From NCBI GenBank assembly GCA_025060635.1, contig JANXBN010000007.1:62001-126000 (forward strand): DNA of 64,000 nucleotides, written 5' to 3'. The translations under genes were made by a program, and so were the position numbers. The stretch's first letter is position 1; the number at the start of each line of letters is the position of its first letter. The notes under the pieces were generated by a model that searched no databases, had not been told where the DNA came from, and worked only from the letters and a program-made list of their open reading frames with translations. The stretch is from Candidatus Kryptonium sp. Lineage in GTDB: Bacteria; Bacteroidota; Ignavibacteria; Kryptoniales; Kryptoniaceae. This document shows positions 36,017 through 46,031 of this stretch, piece by piece.

Positions 36017-37660
36017 ATGACAGCGGATTTAAAAGAACTGAAAAAAATCTGGGAAGACAAATTTTTAAACTCTGGAAAGTTCAAAGAAACAAAAAAATCG
36101 TTTCAAACTGATTCAGGGATTGAAATAGAAAGATTTTACCTCCCTGATGAAAACTTTGATTACATGGCGAAGCTTGGTTTTCCTGGTGATTATCCATATA
36201 CTCGTGGGGTTTATCCTACTATGTATCGTGGGCGTCTTTGGACGATGCGTCAGTATGCTGGGTTTGGGACAGCTGAAGAGACAAACAAACGCTTTAAATA
36301 TCTTCTTGAACATGGTCAAATGGGGCTTTCAGTTGCTTTTGATCTTCCGACGCAAATGGGTTATGACTCAGATCATCCAATGGCTGAAGGAGAAGTTGGG
36401 CGTGTCGGTGTCGCTATTGACTCACTCCAAGATATGGAAATCTTGTTTGATGGGATAAATCTTGAAAAGATCACAACTTCAATGACTATAAATGCAACTG
36501 CTGCAATCTTGCTTGCTATGTATGTTGCTGTTGCAAAAAAACAGGGCGCTGATTTGAAAAAAATCTCTGGAACAATACAGAACGATATTTTAAAAGAATA
36601 CATAGCAAGAGGCACATACATTTATCCACCTGAACAATCAATGAAGCTGATTGTTGATATATTTCAATGGTGCAATGAAAACCTTCCGAAATGGAATGTA
36701 ATCTCAATTAGTGGTTATCATATTCGTGAAGCTGGGGCGAACGCAGTTCAAGAACTTGCGTTCACATTTGCAAATGCTATTGAATATGTAAGATCGGCTA
36801 TAAAAGCAGGTCTTGATGTCAACAAGTTTGGCGAGCAGCTTTCGTTCTTCTTTAATGCTCATAATAATTTCTTTGAGGAAATCGCAAAGTTTAGAGCTGC
36901 ACGAAGGATGTGGGCAAGGATTATGAAAGAAAAGTTTGGGGTGACAAATCCAGAGGCAATGAAACTCAGATTCCACGCACAAACTGGCGGTTCTACGCTC
37001 ACAGCTCAACAAATTGAAAATAACATCGTTAGAGTAACAATTCAAGCGCTTGCCGCAGTCCTCGGTGGATGCCAATCGCTACATACGAATTCAAAAGACG
37101 AAGCTTTGGCGTTGCCAACTGAAGAGTCAGCTAGAACTGCTCTCAGGACTCAACAGATAATTGCTTATGAAAGTGGCGTGACCGATACGATTGATCCATT
37201 AGCTGGAAGTTATTTTGTTGAGTATTTAACTGACGAGATTGAAAAAAGGGCTTGGGAATACATTGAAAGAATTGAAGCGATGGGCGGGGCTGTGAAAGCA
37301 ATTGAAGCTGGGTTCATGCAAAGTGAAATAGCTAGAAGCGCATATGAGTATCAAATGAAAATTGAGAGAAAGGAGAAGATAATCGTCGGTGTAAATGAAT
37401 TTAGAACCGATGAGAAACAAAAAGTGGAAATTTTCAAATTGAATGAAGAAGCCATCAAAAAGCAGATTGAAAGATTAAGAAAATTAAGATGCGAAAGAGA
37501 TAACGATAAAGTAAAGTCAACGCTGAAAAGATTGCGAGAAAGCGCATTGAGCGGAGAAAATTTAATCCCACCGATAATTGAATGCGTTGAAGCTTACGCA
37601 ACGATTGGCGAAATTTCGGATACCTTAAGAGAGATCTGGGGAGAATACAAGGAAAATTGA
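36017..37660 (+). CDS. Methylmalonyl-CoA mutase, large (alpha) catalytic domain
   Basis: 547 residues, the catalytic TIM barrel without the C-terminal cobalamin domain, which must be a separate subunit outside the window. Recognisable are [48 protein letters not shown] and [14 protein letters not shown]. It interconverts methylmalonyl-CoA and succinyl-CoA. A biotin carboxylase of propionyl-CoA carboxylase length is 1.4 kb downstream on the opposite strand, suggesting a propionate branch. Confidence 0.94.
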   Translation: MTADLKELKKIWEDKFLNSGKFKETKKSFQTDSGIEIERFYLPDENFDYMAKLGFPGDYPYTRGVYPTMYRGRLWTMRQYAGFGTAEETNKRFKYLLEHGQMGLSVAFDLPTQMGYDSDHPMAEGEVGRVGVAIDSLQDMEILFDGINLEKITTSMTINATAAILLAMYVAVAKKQGADLKKISGTIQNDILKEYIARGTYIYPPEQSMKLIVDIFQWCNENLPKWNVISISGYHIREAGANAVQELAFTFANAIEYVRSAIKAGLDVNKFGEQLSFFFNAHNNFFEEIAKFRAARRMWARIMKEKFGVTNPEAMKLRFHAQTGGSTLTAQQIENNIVRVTIQALAAVLGGCQSLHTNSKDEALALPTEESARTALRTQQIIAYESGVTDTIDPLAGSYFVEYLTDEIEKRAWEYIERIEAMGGAVKAIEAGFMQSEIARSAYEYQMKIERKEKIIVGVNEFRTDEKQKVEIFKLNEEAIKKQIERLRKLRCERDNDKVKSTLKRLRESALSGENLIPPIIECVEAYATIGEISDTLREIWGEYKEN

Positions 37661-37661
37661 A

Positions 37662-38468
37662 ATGAAAATAAGCAAGCAAAAGTACTCACAACTTCAACTT
37701 CTGAGAAACAAAAAATATAGATACAAAACTGGTCTTTTCGTCCTTGAAGGAGAAAGAATTATAAGAGATGCAATCAAATTTGGCGCTGAATTGTCTTTCG
37801 TTGCATATTCAAAAAAATTTTTGAACTCCAAGCAATCTCAAGAATTTCTAAATTACCTGAAAAACCGAAAAATTGAAGTTTATGAGATTGAAGAAAACGA
37901 CCTTCAAAAAATTTCGGAACTTGAAACATCACAAGGAATTATTGCGGTTGCAAAGATGTTTGAATATAACTCGGATGATGTTTTAAAAAGCATTCAACGA
38001 AAGAGTTATTCAACCGTTGTTGCTCTTGATAGAATTTCGGAGCCGGGAAATCTGGGGGCGATTTTCAGGGTTTGCGATTGGTTTAAAGTTGATCTCATCC
38101 TTGTGTCAAGCATGAGCGTTGATGTTTTCAATCCAAAAACATTGCGCGGAACGATGGGGTCGGTTTTCAATGTCCCATTTCTTCAGGAAGTTGATTTGAA
38201 ATCTCATCTTTTGAAGTTGAAAGATTTCGGATTTAAAATTTATGCAACATCTCCGTATGGTAAAATTGATTTCCACGAATTAAAAAACCAAAACAAAGTA
38301 GCAATAATTTTCGGAAGCGAAGCCCATGGTGTTAGCTCTGAACTCGTTAAAATTTCAGATGCAACAATTAGAATAAAAAAGTTCGGCAAAGCCGAATCTC
38401 TAAATGTCGCTGTCTCGGCTGGAATAATCCTCTCCGAAAGAGCTTATTCTATTTTTGAGCAACGATGA
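37662..38468 (+). CDS. SpoU/TrmH-family RNA 2'-O-methyltransferase
   Basis: 268 residues: an N-terminal L30e-like substrate-binding domain, then the knotted SPOUT catalytic domain. Motif 1 is D-R-I-S-E-P-G-N-L-G-A-I-F-R, motif 2 is I-F-G-S-E-A-H-G-V-S, motif 3 is I-R-I-K-K-F-G-K-A-E-S-L-N-V-A-V-S-A-G-I. The target is a ribose 2'-OH in rRNA or tRNA, not determinable here. It starts one base after the mutase stop and overlaps the convergent methyltransferase by 20 bases. Confidence 0.92.
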   Translation: MKISKQKYSQLQLLRNKKYRYKTGLFVLEGERIIRDAIKFGAELSFVAYSKKFLNSKQSQEFLNYLKNRKIEVYEIEENDLQKISELETSQGIIAVAKMFEYNSDDVLKSIQRKSYSTVVALDRISEPGNLGAIFRVCDWFKVDLILVSSMSVDVFNPKTLRGTMGSVFNVPFLQEVDLKSHLLKLKDFGFKIYATSPYGKIDFHELKNQNKVAIIFGSEAHGVSSELVKISDATIRIKKFGKAESLNVAVSAGIILSERAYSIFEQR

Positions 38469-39108
38469 AAATACCGGGATAAAGAAAAAGATTCTCTGGA
38501 AACATCTCAATGATTTTGAAACCTGCTTTCGTGAGAATAGATTCAAACTCCGATGGAGTAATGTAGTTAAGCTCTGGTTTTACATTCTTCCCGTAAACCT
38601 TCAACTTAGTCTTTATTTTTTCTTCAAAGTTCGTGTATTTGAACCTGAAAGAGTTTGATTTCAATGTGTCCTTTATGAAAACGATGCCGTTAGTTTCAAG
38701 CGATTCATAGATTCTTTTAAGCAAGTTGATCTTTTCCTCGTGTTTTAAAAAGATGAGAACATCAATTAGCAAAGCAAGTTTCAAATCGTCAAATTCAAAA
38801 CTTTGAAGGTTATCTGTAAATTCAATTCCTTTGTCTATCGCTGATTTTTTCGCTTCATTTATTCTTGTCGTTGAGATATCAAAGCCAATTATTTTAAGAT
38901 TTGGGTTTTTCATTTTTAAGTAGTTTGAAAAAATTCCATATCCACAGCCATAGTCAAGAACAGTTCCAGAATCGGGGATATAACGATCAAGATGTTTTTT
39001 TATTTGGTTGAAGTTGAAAATTATCCTCGCATAGATTTTCAGTTTTTCTGGTAATGTTGCGTTTTTGTAAAGTTTCAGTATGGCTAATTGTTCATCTGAA
39101 AGCTTCAT
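38449..39108 (-). CDS. Class I SAM-dependent methyltransferase
   Basis: 219 residues. SAM motif I is V-L-D-Y-G-C-G-Y-G (about 48-56) and the acidic loop is I-I-G-F-D-I-S. Motif 3-like L-L-I-D-V-L-I-F-L follows. The tail ends in a typical F-K-I-I-E-M-F-P-E-N-L-F-L-Y. It overlaps the biotin carboxylase end upstream by 17 bases, so it belongs to that transcript. Substrate unknown. Confidence 0.8.
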   Translation of the reverse strand: MKLSDEQLAILKLYKNATLPEKLKIYARIIFNFNQIKKHLDRYIPDSGTVLDYGCGYGIFSNYLKMKNPNLKIIGFDISTTRINEAKKSAIDKGIEFTDNLQSFEFDDLKLALLIDVLIFLKHEEKINLLKRIYESLETNGIVFIKDTLKSNSFRFKYTNFEEKIKTKLKVYGKNVKPELNYITPSEFESILTKAGFKIIEMFPENLFLYPGIFIVAQK

Positions 39109-40624
39109 ACCTTTTTAGTTTCCATCTATTTACGCTTCTCTTTAAATCCCTTGATTTTGATGGCGAAGTAGTTGGTGCAAATGTTTGTGGCTTTCTTTCA
39201 AGGTTCAAAATTCCAGATGCGATGGCAGCTGCTATCTCCGTAGATATAGAACCATCGGTTGAAATTTCCAATTCCTTTTTCATCTCTGCTGGATTGAAAT
39301 GATTTTTAATGAAATGAGTGTCATATTTACCTTGTCGGAAGAATTCATTTTTCATAACCCATAGACAGAAAGGTATTGTCGTTTTTACTCCATAGATTTT
39401 ATATTCGCTCAAAGCCACTTTCATTCTTTCAATTGCCTCTATTCTATCTTTCCCCCAGGTTACCAGTTTTGAAATCATCGGGTCGTAGTGAATTGTGATT
39501 TCGTTGCCGGCTTCAATTCCAGCGTCAACTCTGACCCACGGACCGCTTGGTTGTTTTATCTCCGTTATCTTCCCAGTTGACGGAAGGAAATTGTTAAGTG
39601 GATCTTCTGCGTAAATTCTGCATTCAATTGCATGACCGCGAGGTTTGATATCTTCTTGCGAAAAACTTAACTTGTTTCCAAATGCGACTTTTATTTGCTC
39701 TGCGACAATGTCAATTCCTGTGACCATTTCAGTTATCGGATGTTCAACCTGAAGGCGTGTGTTCATTTCAAGAAAGTAGAAGTTCCTGTTTTTGTCAACG
39801 ATAAATTCAACTGTTCCAGCGTTTTCATAATTTACCGCTTTTGAAATTTTGATAGCCGATTCAAAAAGTTTTTGTCTTAGCTCGGGCGTTACAATTGGTG
39901 ATGGTGTTTCTTCTATTACCTTTTGATGTCTTCTTTGGATTGAACATTCCCTTTCTCCGAGCGCAACTACATTTCCAAATTTATCTGCGATAATTTGCAC
40001 TTCAATATGGTGAGGTTCTTCTACATATTTTTCAATGTAAACTCTATCGTCACCGAAAGCGAACTTCGCTTCGTTTTTAGCACCTCTTATTGCAGATTCA
40101 AGTTCACTTTCTTCATAAACAATTCTCATTCCTTTTCCACCACCACCTGCGGCAGCTTTGATTAGTATCGGGAAACCTATTTTTTTAGCAATTTCAACAG
40201 CTTCTTCCACGCTTGATATAGGACTTTCTGAACCGGGGACTATTGGGGCACCGGCAATTTTTGCGATCTCTCTTGCTTCAAGTTTATCTCCCATCTTTTT
40301 TATTGCATCTGGAGATGGGCCGATAAAAATTATACCATTATCTTGAACAAGCTTTGCGAAATCTTCATTTTCGGATAGGAAACCATATCCAGGATGGATT
40401 GCGTCTGCTCTTAGTTTCTTTGCAACGTTTACTATTTTCTCCATATTTAGATAGGTGTCAGCTGGATTTGCTTCACCGATACATTCAGCATAGTCAGCCA
40501 TTGCGACGAATGGTTTATCTTTGTCAACTTCAGAATAAACTGCTATCGTTTCAAAACCAAGCATTTTGCAAGTCCGCATAACTCTTACTGCGATTTCTCC
40601 GCGATTTGCGATTAAGATTCGCAT
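39092..40624 (-). CDS. accC: Biotin carboxylase subunit (acetyl/propionyl-CoA carboxylase)
   Basis: ATP-grasp enzyme that carboxylates biotin on a carrier protein. 510 residues: start M-R-I-L-I-A-N-R-G-E-I-A-V-R, glycine-rich loop K-A-A-A-G-G-G-G-K-G-M-R, and M-N-T-R-L-Q-V-E-H-P-I-T-E. It is about 60 residues longer than E. coli AccC. The extra C-terminal tail (past residue 450) is like stand-alone propionyl-CoA carboxylase BC chains. No biotin carrier or carboxyltransferase gene is in the window. The nearby methylmalonyl-CoA mutase favours propionyl-CoA as the final acceptor. Confidence 0.92.
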   Translation of the reverse strand: MRILIANRGEIAVRVMRTCKMLGFETIAVYSEVDKDKPFVAMADYAECIGEANPADTYLNMEKIVNVAKKLRADAIHPGYGFLSENEDFAKLVQDNGIIFIGPSPDAIKKMGDKLEAREIAKIAGAPIVPGSESPISSVEEAVEIAKKIGFPILIKAAAGGGGKGMRIVYEESELESAIRGAKNEAKFAFGDDRVYIEKYVEEPHHIEVQIIADKFGNVVALGERECSIQRRHQKVIEETPSPIVTPELRQKLFESAIKISKAVNYENAGTVEFIVDKNRNFYFLEMNTRLQVEHPITEMVTGIDIVAEQIKVAFGNKLSFSQEDIKPRGHAIECRIYAEDPLNNFLPSTGKITEIKQPSGPWVRVDAGIEAGNEITIHYDPMISKLVTWGKDRIEAIERMKVALSEYKIYGVKTTIPFCLWVMKNEFFRQGKYDTHFIKNHFNPAEMKKELEISTDGSISTEIAAAIASGILNLERKPQTFAPTTSPSKSRDLKRSVNRWKLKRYEAFR

Positions 40625-40667
40625 GGTGCTTTTTACTTTTTATTTTTGAATTTGAATTAATTTATGT

Positions 40668-43010
40668 TTAATCAACATTAAGTTCAACTATCGTGACACC
40701 ATCGCCTCCTTCCTCCCAACTACCAAGGCGAAATGACTTGACATTCGGATGTCTCTTTAAAAATTCAGCGATTTCTCTTTTTAATTTACCTGTTCCTCTA
40801 CCATGAATTATCTCAATGCGTTTCAATCTATATAAAAAGCTCGTGTCAATAAACTTATCAATTGCATTTATCGCTTCGTCCGCTCTCATCCCTCTAACAT
40901 CAATTTTGGTTGAAACAGGCGCAAACAGATCGGTCGTTATAATTGGCTTTTTAACCTCTTTTTGTTCAACTTTTTCAAGCGAATCTGCTTTCAGGAGCAT
41001 CTTTACAGCGCCAAATGCCACTACTACATTTGAACCATCTATTTGTATTATCTCTCCAATTTGCGTTCCGTCTTTCATTTTAACGAAATCGCCAGGTTTG
41101 AGATCAATAGTTTTAGTTTGTTCTTCTTCAAGTTGTTTTGATATTTCATAAAATTGATTCTCTATGTGTTCAACGACTTTGTGAGCTTGTCTTATGCTTT
41201 CCTTTGAAGCATTTGTTTCTTTTATTTTTCGTATCGCTTCTTCAATCCTTGATCTTGCATTTTCAACTATTTCTCTGAACTCAGCGAGAGCTTCTTTTTT
41301 CACTTTCTTCCTTTCTCGTTCAATTTCAGCAAGTTTTTGTTTGTATTCAGAAATCATTTTATTGAGATTTTCGTCCTTTTGCTTTAATTCGTTTACGAGT
41401 TTTCTATGTTCAATTTCAAGTGATTCAAGCCGTGATAAAATCTCTTCTACTTTGACTTGTGATTTCTCAAGGTTTTGTTTCGCGATGTTTATTATTTCTT
41501 CATCAAAACCGAGTCGCCTTGCGATTTCAAAAGCGTAACTGCTTCCCGGAATTCCTGTCCTCAATCTGTAAGTTGGTGCAAGTGTTTGATGATCAAATTC
41601 CATTGCTCCGCTTTCAATTTCTGGATTATTGTAAGCGTAAAATTTTAGTGTGCTGTTGTGGGTTGTTACGATCACGAACGAGCCCTTTCTTTTCAACTTT
41701 TCAATTATAGCAATTCCAAGTGCTCCGCCTTCAGCTGGGTCTGTTCCAGAACCGAGCTCGTCAAGAAGAACGAGAGTTTTATTATCCGACTCCGAAATTA
41801 TTTTCTTCAAATTTTTAATATGTGAGCCGAAGGAAGAAAGATCCTTTTCAACAGATTGTTCATCCCCAATGTCAATAAAAACTTTTTTAAAAATCCTCAA
41901 TTTGCTTGATTCTTTTAACGGTACTGGAATCCCAGCCTGAGCCATAAGTGTTAACAATCCAACGGTTTTAAGAACAACTGTTTTCCCTCCTGAATTAGGT
42001 CCAGAAATAACGAAAACAGACGAACCATTTCCAAGTTTAAAATCAAGTGGCACAACTTTATTTTTACCATGCCTTAACAAAAGAATAGGATGATATGCAG
42101 TATTTAAAACTATCGGGCCGTCATCAGAGATTTCTGGAGCGTTTCCATCTATTTGAAGAGCAAATTTCGCTTTTGCATATATTAGATCAATTTTCGCCAA
42201 GATGCTAACATTAGTTTGTAGATATTGCAAGTTTTCTCTTACCTTGTTGGTCAGCTCGCGGAGTATCCTTTCAATCTCTTTTTGCTCTTGAAATTGCAAT
42301 TGTAGAATTTCATTATTCAATTCAACGATTTCAGCTGGCTCAATGAAAACCGTTAATCCAGTTGATGAAGTTCCATGGACAACTCCCGAGACATGTCTTT
42401 TGTGCTCAACCTTCACAGGTATTACAAGGCGTCCATCTCTTTGGGGAATTATATCATCTTGTGTATAATCTTTTTCCGAGATTTGTTTCAAAATTGCGTA
42501 TAATCTTTTTCGCACATGATCTTGCTTTCTTAAAATTTCCTCGCGAATTTTTCTAAGCTCTGGGCTTGCGTTATCTTTTACATTTCCGGTTTCGTCAATG
42601 ATTTCATCTATGTTGTATTCAAGAACTCTGTTGACGAATATGTTTTTTGCGAGATCCCACAAATGCGGATACTTTTGAACTCTCTTGTTAAGATATTCTC
42701 TTATCAACCTTGAAACCGAAAGGACAGATTTTATATCAAGAAAATCTGGCGGGAACAGAAAGCTTTCTTCAATCTCACATCTTCTCAAGGCAATTCGTAT
42801 GTCTTTGATCCCATCAATTGGAAATGGATCATCATAAGCGAGAATCTCTTTCATCTCAATTGTTAATTTAAGCTCCCTTTCAATTATATTTTTGCTGGTC
42901 AAGGGCGAGAGGTTTTCTATAAGCTCAGCACCAAGCTGTGATGTTGCAAAAGCTATGATTTGTTGTTTTATTCTATCAAATTCAAGTTTATTTAATGTCT
43001 CGCTGTTCAC
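40668..43010 (-). CDS. mutS2: MutS2 (RqcU-type) ATPase with Smr domain
   Basis: 780 residues. Clamp/lever helices occupy 1-300, and the ATPase Walker A G-P-N-S-G-G-K-T is at 337-344. The D-E-L-G-S-G-T-D-P-A-E-G signature follows. A long coiled coil (about 520-620) separates it from a KOW-like strand and the C-terminal Smr domain (D-V-R-G-M; I-H-G-R-G-T-G). Family members act on recombination intermediates and, in Bacillus, on collided ribosomes. Its start overlaps the end of the CvpA gene by 23 bases. Confidence 0.95.
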   Translation of the reverse strand: MNSETLNKLEFDRIKQQIIAFATSQLGAELIENLSPLTSKNIIERELKLTIEMKEILAYDDPFPIDGIKDIRIALRRCEIEESFLFPPDFLDIKSVLSVSRLIREYLNKRVQKYPHLWDLAKNIFVNRVLEYNIDEIIDETGNVKDNASPELRKIREEILRKQDHVRKRLYAILKQISEKDYTQDDIIPQRDGRLVIPVKVEHKRHVSGVVHGTSSTGLTVFIEPAEIVELNNEILQLQFQEQKEIERILRELTNKVRENLQYLQTNVSILAKIDLIYAKAKFALQIDGNAPEISDDGPIVLNTAYHPILLLRHGKNKVVPLDFKLGNGSSVFVISGPNSGGKTVVLKTVGLLTLMAQAGIPVPLKESSKLRIFKKVFIDIGDEQSVEKDLSSFGSHIKNLKKIISESDNKTLVLLDELGSGTDPAEGGALGIAIIEKLKRKGSFVIVTTHNSTLKFYAYNNPEIESGAMEFDHQTLAPTYRLRTGIPGSSYAFEIARRLGFDEEIINIAKQNLEKSQVKVEEILSRLESLEIEHRKLVNELKQKDENLNKMISEYKQKLAEIERERKKVKKEALAEFREIVENARSRIEEAIRKIKETNASKESIRQAHKVVEHIENQFYEISKQLEEEQTKTIDLKPGDFVKMKDGTQIGEIIQIDGSNVVVAFGAVKMLLKADSLEKVEQKEVKKPIITTDLFAPVSTKIDVRGMRADEAINAIDKFIDTSFLYRLKRIEIIHGRGTGKLKREIAEFLKRHPNVKSFRLGSWEEGGDGVTIVELNVD

Positions 43011-43527
43011 TTTTTATTGATTCAATTGTTTTCTGTATTTGTTCTTTGAATTTTATTTTTGAGCCGAGATTTTTTTCAATGAAATCGTAAAGCCCGATTG
43101 TCGCTTTCGTTACAGGTTTGTAAAATTTTGATTGAATTCTTGTTTCTTCAGATGGTAGATTTAAAGAAGCAAGGAAAATAAGAAAAACACCAAGTATTAA
43201 AATACCTTCAACAAGTCCGAGGACAGCTCCAAGTATGTTATCAGTTAGTTCAACAAAAACAGAAACATTTCTTAAAAACCTCGCAAACAATGTCGCTGTT
43301 ATGATAGATGTCAGAAAAATAAGAAACATCGCAAGATATGGTGAGAGTTCTGCATTTACACCTATATTGTTTAAAATTTGAGCGACTTTTAGGTTATGCT
43401 TTACGCCAAGCCATATCCCAAGGATGACGCCAGCAAGACCAAGCGCTCTTGTGATGAAACCTTTTCTAAAACCGCGATAGACAAAAATCCCAAGAATGGC
43501 AAGTATTACATAATCAAGCCAGTTCAC
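42988..43527 (-). CDS. cvpA: CvpA family membrane protein
   Basis: 179 residues with four transmembrane helices. It begins M-N-W-L-D-Y-V-I-L-A-I-L-G-I-F-V-Y-R-G-F-R-K-G, the classic CvpA opening (short segment: LDYVILAILG). The helix F-V-E-L-T-D-N-I-L-G-A-V-L-G-L-V-E-G is also typical. Function is loosely linked to colicin V export and envelope stress. It is coupled to yqeY upstream (4-base overlap) and to mutS2 downstream, as in many Bacteroidota and Firmicutes genomes. Confidence 0.88.
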   Translation of the reverse strand: MNWLDYVILAILGIFVYRGFRKGFITRALGLAGVILGIWLGVKHNLKVAQILNNIGVNAELSPYLAMFLIFLTSIITATLFARFLRNVSVFVELTDNILGAVLGLVEGILILGVFLIFLASLNLPSEETRIQSKFYKPVTKATIGLYDFIEKNLGSKIKFKEQIQKTIESIKSEQRDIK

Positions 43528-43982
43528 TGAGCTTGAAGTTTTTCTTTTACAATTTTTTGAACGAGAGCTCCGTCGGCTTTACCGCGAAGTTCTTTCATTA
43601 CAGCGCCCATCACCTTTCCAACATCCTTAGGTCCACTCGCCCCGATTTCGTTTATAACTTTTTCAACAAATTTTTCTATTTCTTCCTCGGACATTTGTTC
43701 GGGTAGATATTCGTTTAAGATCTCAAGCTCTTTCTTTTCTTTTTCAGCGAGATCAGATCTTCCTCCTTTTTCAAAAAGTTCAATGGCTTCTTTTCTTTTT
43801 TTGATTTCAGATTTTACAACTTGAATTTCATCTTCTTCGGTTAGTTCCTTTCCTTCCCCTTTTCTTTCAATTTCTTTTCTTCTTATCATGGTTTGAAGCA
43901 TTCTCACGACCTCAAGCCGAATTTTATCACCTGATTTCATGGCGTTTTTAAGATCTTCCGCAAGTTTTTCTCTTAGTCCCAT
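43524..43982 (-). CDS. yqeY: YqeY-like GatB/Yqey-domain protein
   Basis: 152 residues. It opens L-R-E-K-L-A-E-D-L-K-N-A-M-K-S-G-D-K. The middle is E-L-E-I-L-N-E-Y-L-P-E-Q-M-S-E-E-E-I, and the end G-K-V-M-G-A-V-M-K-E-L-R-G-K-A-D-G is the tRNA-contact motif shared with the GatB tail. It is thought to bind tRNA or affect tRNA-dependent amidation. First gene of the yqeY-cvpA-mutS2 run. Confidence 0.92.
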   Translation of the reverse strand: MGLREKLAEDLKNAMKSGDKIRLEVVRMLQTMIRRKEIERKGEGKELTEEDEIQVVKSEIKKRKEAIELFEKGGRSDLAEKEKKELEILNEYLPEQMSEEEIEKFVEKVINEIGASGPKDVGKVMGAVMKELRGKADGALVQKIVKEKLQAQ

Positions 43983-44012
43983 TTTGAAGTTGATTTTTTA
44001 TTTTAAAAAAAT

Positions 44013-44036
44013 AAAAAGGCAGGACAACTGCCTGCC
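44013..44036 (-). terminator. Rho-independent terminator of the exbB-exbD operon
   Basis: Read on the minus strand, a GGCAGG / CCTGCC stem with a 7-base loop (44018-44036) is followed by TTTTTATTTT. It lies about 70 bases after the last exbD stop and just upstream of yqeY, separating the two minus-strand transcripts. Confidence 0.85.
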
Positions 44037-44105
44037 TTCTCGTTTAAGTGAAACTTGTGCTCATTTTTAACGGAACTTTTAAAAAATTTTTTGCATCAAA
44101 GCACA

Positions 44106-44519
44106 TTACAACTTTTGCAAAGTTGAGTAGTTAATTCTTAGCGCGTCCGCTTTTCTTAATCTTTGCTGGATATCAATTACAATTCCCATTTTGGAATCTC
44201 TGTCAATTCTAAGCGAAACGATCACATTAGGATTTTCTTGTCGCTTTCTGTACATTATGTCAACGATGTCATCAAGTTGAACTATGTTATCATCAATTTG
44301 AATTCTTCCATCTTTTCCTACCCAGATATAAGAGATAAGTCGTTTGTTTTCAATTTTTTCAATCGCAGCTGCCTCAGGTAAAATATATCTTACTTTAACA
44401 TCAAATACTTTAATTGTCGTCGTAACCATGAAAAACAACAACATCATGAAGATGATATCCGGCAAAGATGCTGTTGGAACGCGTGGTTTAGTCTGTCCGA
44501 ATTTCTTCTGAAATTTCAT
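44106..44519 (-). CDS. exbD: ExbD/TolR family biopolymer transport protein (second copy)
   Basis: 137 residues: short cytoplasmic N-terminus, one transmembrane helix holding the functional Asp (S-L-P-D-I-I-F-M-M-L-L-F-F-M-V), then a periplasmic domain. It forms the proton-driven energiser with the ExbB protein. It follows the first exbD-like gene by 16 bases. A promoter-distal position next to the terminator marks the end of the operon. Confidence 0.9.
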   Translation of the reverse strand: MKFQKKFGQTKPRVPTASLPDIIFMMLLFFMVTTTIKVFDVKVRYILPEAAAIEKIENKRLISYIWVGKDGRIQIDDNIVQLDDIVDIMYRKRQENPNVIVSLRIDRDSKMGIVIDIQQRLRKADALRINYSTLQKL

Positions 44520-44535
44520 TATTTATCACCTCGGT

Positions 44536-45042
44536 TTATTTAACTTCCTCTGGTTCGGCTATTGAGATACGAATCGGAATTTCTTTCTTTACTTCTTCCT
44601 GTTGCTCTCTTGTTAAATCTCGGTATGATTTCCCAAATGTTTTAAGTGAATATTCCTCGCGTAGATCGTTATAGGCAAGTTTCAGCTCATCAAGCACTTC
44701 AATGTATCTGCTATAGTTTGTCTCACGATCTGTTTTGATTGAGATGATAAGTTTGGGATTTGCTTTAATCTTATTTTTTATTAGCTCTCGGATTTGTTGA
44801 ACAGTTATTAATTCACCATCAAGCAGAACCTCACCAGCTGCGTTTACAAGTAATTTAGCTATATCGCTTTGCTTAACTTTTACTTGCTCGGTTGTTTCAG
44901 CAGCAGGTGGAAGTACAAGACCGATACCCGTATCAACATCAAATGTCGTTGCAACGAGGAAAAAGATTAGCAATTCAAACGCTATATCAGCCATTGAAGC
45001 GGAGGGGATTTCCGCTTCGGCTCTTCTTCTTCTTTTAAACAT
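44536..45042 (-). CDS. exbD: ExbD/TolR family biopolymer transport protein (first copy)
   Basis: 168 residues, with the transmembrane Asp in S-M-A-D-I-A-F-E-L-L-I-F-F-L-V-A-T-T. The periplasmic region is longer than in the second copy, and the tail is charged (LTREQQEEVKKEIP). Two different ExbD chains per ExbB is a frequent Bacteroidota layout. The partner TonB-like protein is not in the window. Confidence 0.9.
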   Translation of the reverse strand: MFKRRRRAEAEIPSASMADIAFELLIFFLVATTFDVDTGIGLVLPPAAETTEQVKVKQSDIAKLLVNAAGEVLLDGELITVQQIRELIKNKIKANPKLIISIKTDRETNYSRYIEVLDELKLAYNDLREEYSLKTFGKSYRDLTREQQEEVKKEIPIRISIAEPEEVK

Positions 45043-45057
45043 GGCTTTTGAAAAATT

Positions 45058-45786
45058 TTATTTTGTTGTGTTTTTCACTTCGGTTTCGTTTATTTTCTTA
45101 CCCTGCTGCATCATCGCAAGAGCATCAATTAATTCAATTGAGCTCTCTTCCATATCAATGACTATTCTATCAACCTTTGAGACGAAATAGTTATAGAATG
45201 TTTGAAGAATTATAGCAACAATTAAACCGAACAAAGTTGTCAAGAGAGCTATTGAGATACCACCGGCAACGATTTCAGGTGAGATGTTCTTTGCTTCTTT
45301 AATTGAGTCAAAAGCAACGATCATTCCTTGAACTGTTCCTGTAAATCCAAGAAGCGGAGCAAGAGATATAAACAATGAAAGCCATACGAGTCCTCTTTCA
45401 AGGAAAGCCATTTCAATTCCACCATATGCTATAATTGCTTTTTCAGCTGCTTCAATTCCTTCTTTTGCTCTGAGGAGTCCTGCCTGGAATATGCTGGCAA
45501 CGGGACCTGGGGTTTTCTGGCAAACTTCAAGCGCCTTTTCAACACCGCCCTCGTCAAGGGCTTTCTTAACTTCGGCAAGGAATTTCTTTGTGTTGACGCT
45601 TGCTTTGGCAAGTGAAATCCACTTCGCAATTGAAAGAGCTAAACCAATAATTAAAATCGCAAGAATTGGATGCATGAAAAATCCACCCTCAATATACTTC
45701 TCAACAAGGATATTGGTTATTTGCTCCACTAATCCTTTCTGTTGCGCTTGAAGCAAGAAGGCAAACACGCCTTGTGATAAGACCAT
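45058..45786 (-). CDS. exbB: MotA/TolQ/ExbB family proton channel protein
   Basis: 242 residues from the preferred start. Three transmembrane helices: about 35-55, then two in the conserved core G-L-V-W-L-S-L-F-I-S-L-A-P-L-L-G-F-T-G-T-V-Q-G-M and G-I-S-I-A-L-L-T-T-L-F-G-L-I-V-A-I. It forms the stator pore energising TonB or Tol-type work. An upstream in-frame ATG at 45927 adds 47 unlike residues. ATG 45786 (M-V-L-S-Q-G) is chosen because GGAGG lies 9-13 bases before it on the minus strand. Confidence 0.92.
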   Translation of the reverse strand: MVLSQGVFAFLLQAQQKGLVEQITNILVEKYIEGGFFMHPILAILIIGLALSIAKWISLAKASVNTKKFLAEVKKALDEGGVEKALEVCQKTPGPVASIFQAGLLRAKEGIEAAEKAIIAYGGIEMAFLERGLVWLSLFISLAPLLGFTGTVQGMIVAFDSIKEAKNISPEIVAGGISIALLTTLFGLIVAIILQTFYNYFVSKVDRIVIDMEESSIELIDALAMMQQGKKINETEVKNTTK

Positions 45787-45830
45787 ATTTTTAACCTCCA
45801 AAGTTTTAGTTTTTATTTCATTGAAAATAA

Positions 45831-45842
45831 TGCACTTGTGCA
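45831..45842. promoter_or_regulatory. 12-bp palindrome upstream of exbB
   Basis: TGCACTTGTGCA (TGCAC-TT-GTGCA) sits 45 bases before the chosen exbB start. On the minus strand a TTGTCA and an AT-rich block lie just upstream, so it could overlap the promoter. Candidate operator only. Confidence 0.35.
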
Positions 45843-46031
45843 AATAATAATAAATAAATTTGACAAAATCAAGAAAAGAGAGCATCTTATTTTTCAGGTT
45901 CGGATGTAGCGTGGCAAACGACGGCATGAAATCACCTTCCGATTGTTTACAAATAATTTTTGAAAAAGCAAAATTGATTTTTATTTAACTTGTTCGTATT
46001 TTTAAAACTGAAAATTTAAAACCGTTTCGCA

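Noticed and set aside
45787-45927. Extending exbB to the upstream ATG at 45927
   Set aside because: The 47 extra residues are unlike ExbB proteins, whereas ATG 45786 has a well-placed GGAGG.
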